This document shows, piece by piece, positions 54,501 to 62,443 of a stretch of 64,000 nt of DNA (the first letter of the stretch is position 1; each line of letters starts with the position of its first letter). The notes beneath the pieces are model-generated. The model worked only from the letters and a program-made list of their open reading frames with translations. It searched no databases and had not been told where the DNA came from. The DNA is from Parapedobacter pyrenivorans (lineage in GTDB: Bacteria; Bacteroidota; Bacteroidia; Sphingobacteriales; Sphingobacteriaceae), in the NCBI RefSeq assembly GCF_014636865.1, contig NZ_BMER01000001.1:856718-920717 (forward strand). Direction: 5' to 3'. Position numbers and translations under genes: made by a program.

Positions 54501-55757
54501 GTGTTTGAAATGATAGGATACCTGGCCAGAACGGTTCATGTAATTCAATCCGCCACCTTCGGTACCTACCCATAGATTTTGATTATTATCCTCCAAAATG
54601 CCGCTCACTACATTATAGCTCAAGCTGCTCACGTATGGACTGTGGGTGTAGTTTTGGAAAGTGGGAATATGCCGATCAAAGACACATACACCACCATAAT
54701 AAGTACCTATCCAAACTGATCCGCGCGTATCTTGAAAAATGGGCCTTATGGAATTGTTGCTGAGTGAAAACTGGTCGTAATCATTGGCCAGATAGGTTAA
54801 GAATCCATTTTCTTTCGTGTAATAGTTCAGACCATTGATGGTGCCTATCCAGTAGCCGCCGAAGCGATCTTTAAGAATCGACCGCACGTCGTTGCTGGCC
54901 AGCGACAGCCCGTTGGCTTGTGGCTGATGGGTAAGGTATTCAAACCTACCGGTATGGGTATCGTACACGTTGATGCCGCCCTCCTTGGTTCCAAACCAAA
55001 AAATACCGTCGGCGACTTCTTGTACAACCCGCACGTCATCGCTATTCAACTCGCCGGTACGATGCCGGAAGTGACGGGTAAGCCTCAGCGAACGCCCGCG
55101 CTGATACGGGTCAAAAATCAATACACCATTAACCGTGCTTAGCCAAATGTTCCCATCATCATCTTCGTAGAATGACTGGACATTATTACATCCCATCGGC
55201 ACATGTTGTTCGCTGTACATAGTGGCATCGAAGACCAGTGTGAGCTGCCCGGGGCTTGCTTTGTCATCGAGGCAATACAACCCTTGAGAGGTAGCAAACC
55301 ACACCCGCCCCCGACGGTCCTCAACGATAGCCGATACGATCGGTTCCGACAGGCGGTTGCCTGATTGATTGTTGACGAGCGGAAACCGCACGAAGCGGTC
55401 CCGGTTCCTATCGTAACAATTAACGCCAGCGCTGGTGCCCACCCATAACCGCTTTTTGCTATCTTCCAGGAGTGACAGGATGTAATTGTCGGTGAGCGAG
55501 GTAGTATCCGACGGGGTATTCCGATAGGTAATAAACGTTCGCGCATCGTACCGGTTCAGTCCATCTCTTGTGCCCACCCACATGAAGCCGAGGTAGTCTT
55601 GGCAAAGTGAGAACACACTGCTTTGCGACAGCCCCTCCCGAAGCCCGATGCGTGTAAACTTCGCAGGTCCTTCCACGGTTTGGCCAAATCCCAGGCTTCC
55701 GTACAACAACAGCGCGGCAAGAAAGCAGAAACGTACGGCAACGGCGTGCATCGTCAA
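51516..55757 (-). CDS. Hybrid two-component system (propeller sensor, kinase, receiver, AraC)
   Basis: A 1413-residue one-protein signalling system. After a signal peptide come ~14 two-component propeller repeats (for example LCQDYLGFMWVGTRDGLNRY) up to ~residue 720, then a Y_Y_Y domain, one membrane helix (~815-835), HisKA (ISHEFRTPLTLILAP), HATPase (NLLSNAFKFAP, GSGIGLALAKNV), a receiver with phospho-Asp in DLVITDIMMPVSDG, and a C-terminal AraC-type HTH. It senses an oligosaccharide in the periplasm and activates the neighbouring PUL. It lies within the PUL transcript order, 40 bp after GH88. Confidence 0.97.
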   Translation of the reverse strand: MTMHAVAVRFCFLAALLLYGSLGFGQTVEGPAKFTRIGLREGLSQSSVFSLCQDYLGFMWVGTRDGLNRYDARTFITYRNTPSDTTSLTDNYILSLLEDSKKRLWVGTSAGVNCYDRNRDRFVRFPLVNNQSGNRLSEPIVSAIVEDRRGRVWFATSQGLYCLDDKASPGQLTLVFDATMYSEQHVPMGCNNVQSFYEDDDGNIWLSTVNGVLIFDPYQRGRSLRLTRHFRHRTGELNSDDVRVVQEVADGIFWFGTKEGGINVYDTHTGRFEYLTHQPQANGLSLASNDVRSILKDRFGGYWIGTINGLNYYTKENGFLTYLANDYDQFSLSNNSIRPIFQDTRGSVWIGTYYGGVCVFDRHIPTFQNYTHSPYVSSLSYNVVSGILEDNNQNLWVGTEGGGLNYMNRSGQVSYHFKHNPKDPGSLSHNHVKSLHLDTQGNLWVGTYAGGVNLLKKGTQIFQHIRHDPSVSHSLSNNNVYAIKEDGQGNLWFGTYGGGLNLKKPGRNLQFESYRAAKTGRYHISSDLVRTVFTDSRGNLWVGTEDGLNLRRAGTDHFEVFRFSLDDSKSISGNIIISIFEDSQRRVWFGTYKNGLNQYHFDTGEFNRISDREGLPGNNIFGILEDNRGQLWLSTNNGICCFDPISGVVKSYNTKDGIGGNEFSIGAYCKTSDGQLVFGGSHGLTSFHPRDFSVSSYIPPIVFTDFRLFNQSVVPGSSTILEKPISITDTIVLNHAQNIFTVEFSALNFVLPEKNRYAYRLDGLENQWNYVDVPFATYTNLHAGTYTLLAKGSSNDGIWNEVPNRLTIKILPPPWKTWWAYLCYAALVTTALYVIVRFTKIRSRLEHQLQLEHLENERQQEINEIKLNFFTSISHEFRTPLTLILAPVQHLLAHMKLEENARTMMVTVKNNSLRLLNLVNQLLDFRKQESGNFKLAVSSHDLVVFIDRIAAEFRHYAEEQHIRFDYSKPITAIAAWFDVDQLEKVIYNLLSNAFKFAPVGGNVRLSIEKIEPTDKYAAGSVIVRVWDNGKGIPNDKLASIFEFYYQLHTGNEQRRGHLGSGIGLALAKNVTEMHGGEIAVESYYGSDKPTYTCFTVQLPLGNAYLDERHVVCRHTEDPHRGATPLPDRSVSDLAIADEVADNRVGAHRPLILVVEDNAEIRTLIAGSLETDYAIMEAADGLQGWQLVKSELPDLVITDIMMPVSDGISLLKQIKQHVATNHIPVLLLTARTSVESIIEGLRYGSDDYITKPFYLDVLSLKIRNSLAARERFRKKFIRDYVLMPRQALHEPDTDQQFLGKVVRLIEDNLAEPQFNVNALASELGMSRPVLYRKLKQMTDLSVIELINVLRLRKAAQLLVQGTLPVSQIAYQVGFSDPKYFGKSFKNYFGKSPSEYAALDTDEQQQVLTQKINSF

Positions 55758-55797
55758 TCAATTAATAGCTATCCATTGGAATTGCAATATCGAAAAA

Positions 55798-56988
55798 TTA
55801 GTCGAGTTTACGCAAACCTGAAAGCTCCCGCCTCCGCAAGAGCGCCTCCAGAAAGTAGTAATCGGCATAAATCAGTGGCACATCAACCTCCGAATCCGCA
55901 GGCTTCGACCCGGTACTGTGTAGCAAGATAAATCCGCTGTGGGTACCTGTACGAGCGGTAGAGGCCGCGGCAAGGTTACGGACAATACCGTCCGCAAAGC
56001 TGTGGAATGTGTCAGCTGCTGAATCGAAGGTGCTAAGCTCATATAGCGCTGAAGCGATAACGGCTGCCGCAGAAGCGTCTCGGGGTTCATCAGGAATGCC
56101 CGGTGCGTCGAAATCCCAATAAGGAATACCATCTGACGGCATATGGGAATGCGTCATCAGCCATCGGGCAACGGCTATCGCTTTGTCCAGATAACGCTTA
56201 TCTTTCGTTTCCCGATAACACATCGTATAACCGTATAATGCCCATGCCTGTCCCCTTGCCCATGTCGATTCGTCGGCATAGCCCTGATGGGTATTACGGT
56301 GTTGAATCTCGCCCGTTTGAGGATTGTAATCGATAACATGGTATGTACCGCCATCGGGGCGAAAGTGATTTCTCAACGTGGTATTGGCATGCGACACGGC
56401 GATATGATAGAAGGAGGAATCCCCTGTAAGCCGTGTAGCCGCGAACAGCAACTCCAGGTTGAGCATATTATCGATGATGACGGGGAAGTCCCAACGGTGG
56501 CTGTTGTGATCCCAGGACCTGAGGCAACCCACTACGGGATTGAATCGCGTAGACAGTGTCTGCGCCGCCTGAATGATGACTTTCCGGTACGCGCTGTCGC
56601 CGGTGAGGTGATAACCGTTACCGAAGCTGCAATAGATTTTGAACCCCATATCGTGGGTACGCCCGTTGTATTTTTCACTTTCCAGCTTCGTTGTAGCTTC
56701 CCGTGCCGCCTCCAGCCATTTGCCATCGTTCGTAGTTGCATATAACTGCCACAATATTCCCGGGAAAAAGCCACTCGTCCAGTCGCTGGCCGGCACCAGC
56801 ACCAACCGGCCAGCGGTATCCAATGTACGGGGAGACACCCGGCCATCGGCGGCGAGCCGCTGGGTTTCCGCCAACAGCAAGGTGACCTGTTCTTCACTGT
56901 AGCGGATGATCCGATCCACGTCGACCTCCTGTGAGCGGCCAACGTGGGTGAGGAGCAACGCGATTCCCATGATGAGTGTTGTCTTCAT
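55798..56988 (-). CDS. GH88 unsaturated glucuronyl hydrolase
   Basis: A 396-residue secreted enzyme (signal peptide ends GRSQ) of family GH88. It hydrates the C4-C5 double bond of terminal unsaturated uronic acid left by lyases. Catalytic-region motifs are DWTSGFFPGILWQLY, THDMGFKIYCSFG and FPVIIDNMLNLELL, with WARGQAWALYGY near the end; the conserved Asp residues of HDMGF and IIDN are present. It sits between the PUL lipoprotein and the hybrid regulator, in keeping with a lyase-based pathway. Confidence 0.96.
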   Translation of the reverse strand: MKTTLIMGIALLLTHVGRSQEVDVDRIIRYSEEQVTLLLAETQRLAADGRVSPRTLDTAGRLVLVPASDWTSGFFPGILWQLYATTNDGKWLEAAREATTKLESEKYNGRTHDMGFKIYCSFGNGYHLTGDSAYRKVIIQAAQTLSTRFNPVVGCLRSWDHNSHRWDFPVIIDNMLNLELLFAATRLTGDSSFYHIAVSHANTTLRNHFRPDGGTYHVIDYNPQTGEIQHRNTHQGYADESTWARGQAWALYGYTMCYRETKDKRYLDKAIAVARWLMTHSHMPSDGIPYWDFDAPGIPDEPRDASAAAVIASALYELSTFDSAADTFHSFADGIVRNLAAASTARTGTHSGFILLHSTGSKPADSEVDVPLIYADYYFLEALLRRRELSGLRKLD

Positions 56989-57000
56989 AGATCAAGATCG

Positions 57001-57516
57001 CTATTCAATGGTTAATGTTCGCCTGAAAGCCGTTGAGAAGATATCGACGCGGTAATCCGGCGTGATATTATCCTCAAAATTGATTTCGACCACGCGTGTC
57101 CCCGGTTCTGGATTGTTGAGCAATTTCACATACACCGCGCCCGTAGCTTTTTTGGCTTGTGGGAACGTGATGGAATATTTGCCGTCGCTATTGGGCTGTA
57201 TGGTATTTCCATCACTGTCTACTAGCTCGAAATCCACGCCCAAGACGGCCGGATTGGGTACATCGGGTGTCACCACAGCATAGTGGGCCACGGCATCGTA
57301 GCCCCGTGTGAATGACGAATAAAATTGTACCGGGAATTTCACCAATTCGGCCTGACTTCTATTCACCGTCACTGCACTGTTATTATTGGGCACATACACG
57401 ATGTAATAATGGTGTTCGTATTCCGGCAGACCCGCGGGATAATCCTTGTCCTCGCAGGCAAAAAACAATCCGCCTGCCACCATGAGCAAAGTAATCAATA
57501 TATTTCGTGTTTTCAT
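57001..57516 (-). CDS. Small PUL-associated lipoprotein
   Basis: A 171-residue lipoprotein from the ATG at 57516 (lipobox LFFACEDKD). It is mainly beta: a first half with HHYYIVYVPNNNSAVTVNRS and a second with KYSITFPQAKKATGAVYVKL, resembling the DUF1735/DUF4843-like group that accompanies SusD. It lies 12 bp before GH88 and 8-20 bp after SusD and is probably a surface glycan-binding protein. The exact family is not certain. Confidence 0.75.
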   Translation of the reverse strand: MKTRNILITLLMVAGGLFFACEDKDYPAGLPEYEHHYYIVYVPNNNSAVTVNRSQAELVKFPVQFYSSFTRGYDAVAHYAVVTPDVPNPAVLGVDFELVDSDGNTIQPNSDGKYSITFPQAKKATGAVYVKLLNNPEPGTRVVEINFEDNITPDYRVDIFSTAFRRTLTIE

Positions 57517-57535
57517 TGTCGTTATCATTTTATGG

Positions 57536-59200
57536 TTATTGCCAATTTGGATTCTGTACTACGCTTCCACCACTTAGTGTAATCTCATTGAATGGTATCG
57601 GGTAGCGGTAGTCCCGATCAGTATTAAACGAGCGGACATTGGTATCTTCGACAATCAATACGCCATCATCGTTGATATTCAACGTGGACGGATCGGCTCC
57701 CACCCAATCTTCCGCGTCAAACTTGGCGCCGAGCAATTGCCCACCCAACTGAACCTCGGCCGTTTTCCAGCGGATAAGGTCGTCGTAACGGAATCCCTCC
57801 AAGGCGAGTTCAACGGTCCGCTCGCGGCGGATCTCTTCACGCATATCCAGGTTGTTGGCCTCAGCAAACGCGTTGGTCAAACGCGCTTCGAAACCAGCCC
57901 GCTGCCGTAGCGCATTGATGGTGAGGTCGAGGTCGGCATCGCTGATGGCGCCGTCCAATTCGTATTTCGCCTCGGCGTAGATCAATAACACCTCCCCATA
58001 GCGGATGAGGATTTTATCTACCGTACCTGCGCCATTGGTTTGCCAATCTTCGACATTGAACCCCTTCTTGGCGGCATAGGCCGAACGCGAACCGAGAGTG
58101 GTTGTCGGCACCCATGGTCCTTTGTACGCCTGCTCTTCAGCTTGGAAAAGCGTCATGGCCAAGCGGGGGTCGCGGTTTTCGAAGATGGCATTATAGCTAT
58201 CTTCTTCGCCTTCTTCCACGAAATGCACAGAACGTGTTGCCGAGGGTTGGTTTTGCCCATTAAAGGCCGGCAAGCCATCCGTATAGAGGTATTGGCGTAC
58301 CAGATTCCGTGTCGGTGCATTCCGCCCATTTTCCATGTCGCGGGAATAGTTGTGGCCCACAATCAGGTTGGAAGGGCTCACGCCATAGGTTTTCACGAAG
58401 ATGTTTTCCGTGTTGGAAGGCCCTTCGGCTTCATGCTGGAAAAGCCCGTCATACGTGGGATAAAGTTGATGGCCCTCGGCCATGACCGCCTGCGCGGCCT
58501 GTACAGCATTATTGAGGTGCGGCTGCCAATCGCCATCGTTGTGGAATTTGGCACGTGTACCCACATATAGCGCCACGCGTGCCTTTAATGCCAGCGCACT
58601 GCTTTTGGTAGCCCGGCCATATTGGTTTCCGGGCAGTTCATGATGGCTGGGTAACCATTGGGCGGCAAAATCGAGGTCATCATAGATCGCTTGGATAACT
58701 TCGGCCTTGGGCGTACGTGGCATGGTCAGCTCCGGCGCATCGGTATCCAGTGTTTTCAGCAGCAGGGGTACATCGCCGTACTTCTGCACGAGACCGAAAT
58801 AGGCACTTGCCCTGAAAAAGCGGGCTTCACCGAAATAGCGGTTTTTGACTTCGTCGGAAACCTGCGCCTTTACGCCCTTCTCCAGGATGTTGTTTGCGGT
58901 AAAGATATCGCGGTATGGGTCGCTCCAATCGCCGCTCGTATTGGGTATGGTGCGGGTGCCATTGCTGACACTATTGGCGGTTTGGTTCACGTTATCATCG
59001 CCACGCGCATCCAGTTGAAATCCGGCCAATAGCTGATAATGCCGGTTGGTTGCATTCATCAGATCGGTTTCCGTGTTCCAGAAATCCACATCGCTAAACT
59101 GCGTTTCCGGGAAGCGATCCAAGCTACAGCTGCCAACAAGCGATAGCGCACATAAGGATGAAATCCAGATCAAACTTTTGGTCTTATTGGGATAATTCAT
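57536..59200 (-). CDS. RagB/SusD-family lipoprotein of PUL 2
   Basis: A 554-residue lipoprotein (lipobox LVGSCSLDRF) of standard SusD length. Typical motifs are FFRASAYFGLVQKYGDVPL near residue 135, RYGEVLLIYAEAKYEL toward the C-terminus, and ERTVELALEGFRYDDLIRW near the end, closing with a WQ terminus. It caps the SusC barrel located 12 bp upstream. Binding specificity is not visible. Confidence 0.96.
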   Translation of the reverse strand: MNYPNKTKSLIWISSLCALSLVGSCSLDRFPETQFSDVDFWNTETDLMNATNRHYQLLAGFQLDARGDDNVNQTANSVSNGTRTIPNTSGDWSDPYRDIFTANNILEKGVKAQVSDEVKNRYFGEARFFRASAYFGLVQKYGDVPLLLKTLDTDAPELTMPRTPKAEVIQAIYDDLDFAAQWLPSHHELPGNQYGRATKSSALALKARVALYVGTRAKFHNDGDWQPHLNNAVQAAQAVMAEGHQLYPTYDGLFQHEAEGPSNTENIFVKTYGVSPSNLIVGHNYSRDMENGRNAPTRNLVRQYLYTDGLPAFNGQNQPSATRSVHFVEEGEEDSYNAIFENRDPRLAMTLFQAEEQAYKGPWVPTTTLGSRSAYAAKKGFNVEDWQTNGAGTVDKILIRYGEVLLIYAEAKYELDGAISDADLDLTINALRQRAGFEARLTNAFAEANNLDMREEIRRERTVELALEGFRYDDLIRWKTAEVQLGGQLLGAKFDAEDWVGADPSTLNINDDGVLIVEDTNVRSFNTDRDYRYPIPFNEITLSGGSVVQNPNWQ

Positions 59201-59211
59201 GGTCGTACAGA

Positions 59212-62200
59212 TTAAAAGGTGAGGTTTAAACCAAAGGAAAATGAACGATAAAACGGATAGGTAGTCGCGCCTGTGTTATTGCCCACTTCCGGATCGAATA
59301 CACGCAACACATCCGTTTTTTCCCAGAGGTCCTGCCCAGAAAAATAAATCCGCAACCGTTGGATACCAGTCCATCGGATCGGCACGGTGTATCCCAGTTG
59401 GAGGTTCTTCAGCCGGATATACGTACCGTTTTGTGCCCAACGATCGGACGATCGGTAATTGTGTGCACTGGTCTGGTACATCCGCGGGAAATAGGCATCC
59501 GGGTTTTCGGGTGTCCACCGATCCATGTGGATGGTCCAGGGCATATCTGCTGTACCCAACATCGGGGAAAGCGTGCCTTCGTTGATGAGAAAGCTGCGCT
59601 TCGCGGCACCTTGGAAAAATATGGAGAAATCGAAGTTTTTCCAGTTGAAACCTAAGTCCAGGCCATACGTATAACGCGCATTGGTGGTACCCAGATACAC
59701 CAAGTCGCCCGGATTCTCGGGTGTGCCTTCGCCGGCATTGATGCTACCGTCACCGTCGACATCCAGGTACTTAATATCTCCTGCGCCGGCATTCCCTGGA
59801 AAAAAGGGTGTGGTAACTTGCTGTTTATAAGCTTCATATTCTTCGTTGGTTTGGAAAAAACCATCCGTGCGGTATCCCCAAACGCTATTGAGCGGATACC
59901 CTTCCAATAAATTGACGACACCGCCATTACCGATGGAGTTACGGCCGTCATACCGCACAAGTTCATTTTGGTTGTCTGAAATATTAAAGCCGATCCGGTA
60001 ATCGAAACTATTGATCCGATCCCGCCACCGCACATCAAACTCCCACCCCCAACTTTTCAGCTCACCGATGTTCATGGAGGGCACGTTCACGCCGATGAGG
60101 TTAGGGAGGTTTAATTCAGCCAACATATCCTTATTCCGTTTTACATAATAATCGGCCGTAAGCGTTAATCGATCACGTAGGAATCCGGCGTCTACACCGA
60201 TATTAGACTGTTGTACCGTTTCCCACGTCTTTTGGGGTGAGGCTAGCTGATTTTGGAAGAAATACTGTGTACGAATATCGTTGAACACCAAGTTGGATTG
60301 GTTAGTAACGGTGAGCCCGCTGGTTAAGAGTGCGATGTAGTCATACAGCCCCAGCACGGCCCCATTGCCTAATTGGCCCCAAGAGCCCCGGAGCTTAAGT
60401 GCGGAGATTACCGACTGATTTTGCATAAAATCTTCCTGATCGATACGCCAAGCCGCAGAAAACGAAGGAAACAATTGCCACCGGTTTTCAGGTGCTAATC
60501 GTGAGCTGCCATCATGCCGGAAAGAGGCCTCCAGTAGGTATTTTTCCCGAAAGTTATAGTTGAGGCGACCAAAGAACGAGCCGATTGCCCAGGTTTCCAC
60601 CAGATCCTTATTGGTCTTTGTCAACGGGTCTGCGAAGTTAAAGCTGAAGAAATCATTGGTAATCATCGACTGCGCACCTGCCGAAAACTCGTCCTTGCGG
60701 TACTCTTCAAAGGAAGCACCGCCCAGTAGGGTAAAGTGATGTGCATCGGCTAATGACAGGTTGTAGGTAAATACACCTTGAAGGTTATTGTGGTATCCCC
60801 GGTTTTTCACCATGGCCTTGGTGTTTGGGTCGTGAATGCGGAACCGCACGGTATTGGTACTCCGTCCATACCAAAGCAAGGTACGGCTGTCGTTCTCCAT
60901 GGAGTAATAGTCCTGGTTACGCCAGCCGGACAAGTCGAATGTCAGCCCTTTAACAAGGTTTTGCACTTTGAGATTCAGCCGTCCGGTAAAGGATTCATAA
61001 TACCGTTGTTCCAAACCGGCATTTTTCTCGATATCCACCGCATTGATCTGGAGGTCGCCGTTGTAAGGCTGGCCAGTAATGTCCTCTTCGGGCACATACA
61101 GGCTTTGGCGGGCCCGGCTGCGGTAAAGACGATTGATGATCTGGTCGGTACCATAGGCATTTTCATTGACGATGGAGCCGATATAGCCCGCCACGACCTC
61201 TACACTTAGGTACTTGTTGAGCTCGGCATTAATGTTGGCTTTCAGGTTATATCGCGAATTATCATCAGGCCCGTAGCGAAGTACTCCATCGCGCTTATAA
61301 TAACCGCCGGACACCAGGTAATTCATCTTATCCGTGCCGCCACCCAAAGAAAGGGTATGGTTTTGCATGGAATTTACTTTGTCCATCCCTTCTTTCAGCC
61401 AATTGTTGTTGCCAAAGTATTCCCAGCGGTCCTGTGTGGGGTTGGGACGTACGGAGAAGTTGGGATTGCTCACCCACTCCAGTTGCTCTTCGCTAAACTC
61501 GGGGTTTCCGGTGGCGTTCCGGCGTGATTCATCGATGAGAATCTGCTCGTCCCATGAATTAAGTCGCTCGGGTTGGCGGGCGGTCACGTTGATTCCATAG
61601 TAGCTATTGAAATTTATGCGTGTTTTTCCAGCGGTACCCTTTTTGGTAGTGATTAAGACAACGCCTCCTGCAGCCCGTGCACCGTAGATCGCGGAAGCTG
61701 AAGCATCCTTCAACACCGAAATGGATTCGATGTCATCTGGGTTCAGCAGGTTCATGTCCATTTGGATGCCATCCACCAGCACCAATGCATTGGTGGCATT
61801 GGATGAGGAGAATCCACGGACGCGGATACCATAACCCTCTGCTCCAGGCTTACCGCTGCCCCTTACCACGGTTACTCCAGGGGCAACACCCTGCAAAGCG
61901 CCAGTGACATTGGCTACCGGTCTGTTCATCAAGGCATCTCCACTGATTTGTGCCACCGCACCGGTGAGGTTTACTTTCTTTTGTGTGCCGTAACCGACCA
62001 CGACCACTTCATCCAAAGCCGACACATCCTCCTCGAGGATGACGTCGATGGTTGCGCGGTTGTTGATGGCGATTTCCTGCGGCGCACTGCCCAACAAAGT
62101 AAACACCAGTACGGCATCGCCCGCGGTGCCGATTCGGTAGTTGCCTTGGGCATCCGATGCCGTAGCCGTACCGGCACCTTTTACCGTCACACTGACGCCC

Positions 62201-62337
62201 GGCGCAGGCGTGCCGTCTTGGAAGCGGACTTTTCCGGTCACGGTGATGGGCGATTGTGCGTAGGCCAAGCCAGCCCAACCTACCAACAGCGCGATTACGA
62301 AACCGTAGCTTCGTCTTTTTGTAAAACGTTTGCTCAT
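59212..62337 (-). CDS. SusC/RagA-family TonB-dependent transporter of PUL 2
   Basis: A 1041-residue outer-membrane barrel. Signal peptide (ends AYAQ), regulatory-like domain (GKVRFQDGTPAPGVSVTVKG), TonB-box-like ALDEVVVVGYGTQKKVNLTG, plug motifs LVLVDGIQMDMN and SVLKDASASAIYGARAAGG, and an aromatic C-terminus FGLNLTF. All SusC features are complete. A -7 box TACTTTTG lies 42 bp before the ATG. Confidence 0.97.
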   Translation of the reverse strand: MSKRFTKRRSYGFVIALLVGWAGLAYAQSPITVTGKVRFQDGTPAPGVSVTVKGAGTATASDAQGNYRIGTAGDAVLVFTLLGSAPQEIAINNRATIDVILEEDVSALDEVVVVGYGTQKKVNLTGAVAQISGDALMNRPVANVTGALQGVAPGVTVVRGSGKPGAEGYGIRVRGFSSSNATNALVLVDGIQMDMNLLNPDDIESISVLKDASASAIYGARAAGGVVLITTKKGTAGKTRINFNSYYGINVTARQPERLNSWDEQILIDESRRNATGNPEFSEEQLEWVSNPNFSVRPNPTQDRWEYFGNNNWLKEGMDKVNSMQNHTLSLGGGTDKMNYLVSGGYYKRDGVLRYGPDDNSRYNLKANINAELNKYLSVEVVAGYIGSIVNENAYGTDQIINRLYRSRARQSLYVPEEDITGQPYNGDLQINAVDIEKNAGLEQRYYESFTGRLNLKVQNLVKGLTFDLSGWRNQDYYSMENDSRTLLWYGRSTNTVRFRIHDPNTKAMVKNRGYHNNLQGVFTYNLSLADAHHFTLLGGASFEEYRKDEFSAGAQSMITNDFFSFNFADPLTKTNKDLVETWAIGSFFGRLNYNFREKYLLEASFRHDGSSRLAPENRWQLFPSFSAAWRIDQEDFMQNQSVISALKLRGSWGQLGNGAVLGLYDYIALLTSGLTVTNQSNLVFNDIRTQYFFQNQLASPQKTWETVQQSNIGVDAGFLRDRLTLTADYYVKRNKDMLAELNLPNLIGVNVPSMNIGELKSWGWEFDVRWRDRINSFDYRIGFNISDNQNELVRYDGRNSIGNGGVVNLLEGYPLNSVWGYRTDGFFQTNEEYEAYKQQVTTPFFPGNAGAGDIKYLDVDGDGSINAGEGTPENPGDLVYLGTTNARYTYGLDLGFNWKNFDFSIFFQGAAKRSFLINEGTLSPMLGTADMPWTIHMDRWTPENPDAYFPRMYQTSAHNYRSSDRWAQNGTYIRLKNLQLGYTVPIRWTGIQRLRIYFSGQDLWEKTDVLRVFDPEVGNNTGATTYPFYRSFSFGLNLTF

Positions 62338-62378
62338 CTGTATAGGTTTATATGAGTTTATAAAATAGTTACCGGTAG

Positions 62379-62386
62379 CAAAAGTA
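62379..62386 (-). promoter_or_regulatory. Putative -7 box upstream of the PUL 2 SusC gene
   Basis: Minus-strand TACTTTTG fits TAnnTTTG and gives a leader of about 35 nt. No -33 TTG at the usual spacing, so activation by the hybrid regulator may be needed. Confidence 0.4.
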
Positions 62387-62443
62387 CCCGCGGGTAAGCC
62401 TTGTAATGGGGTAATTATCGGTTGAATGTGGGGTAAAAAATGT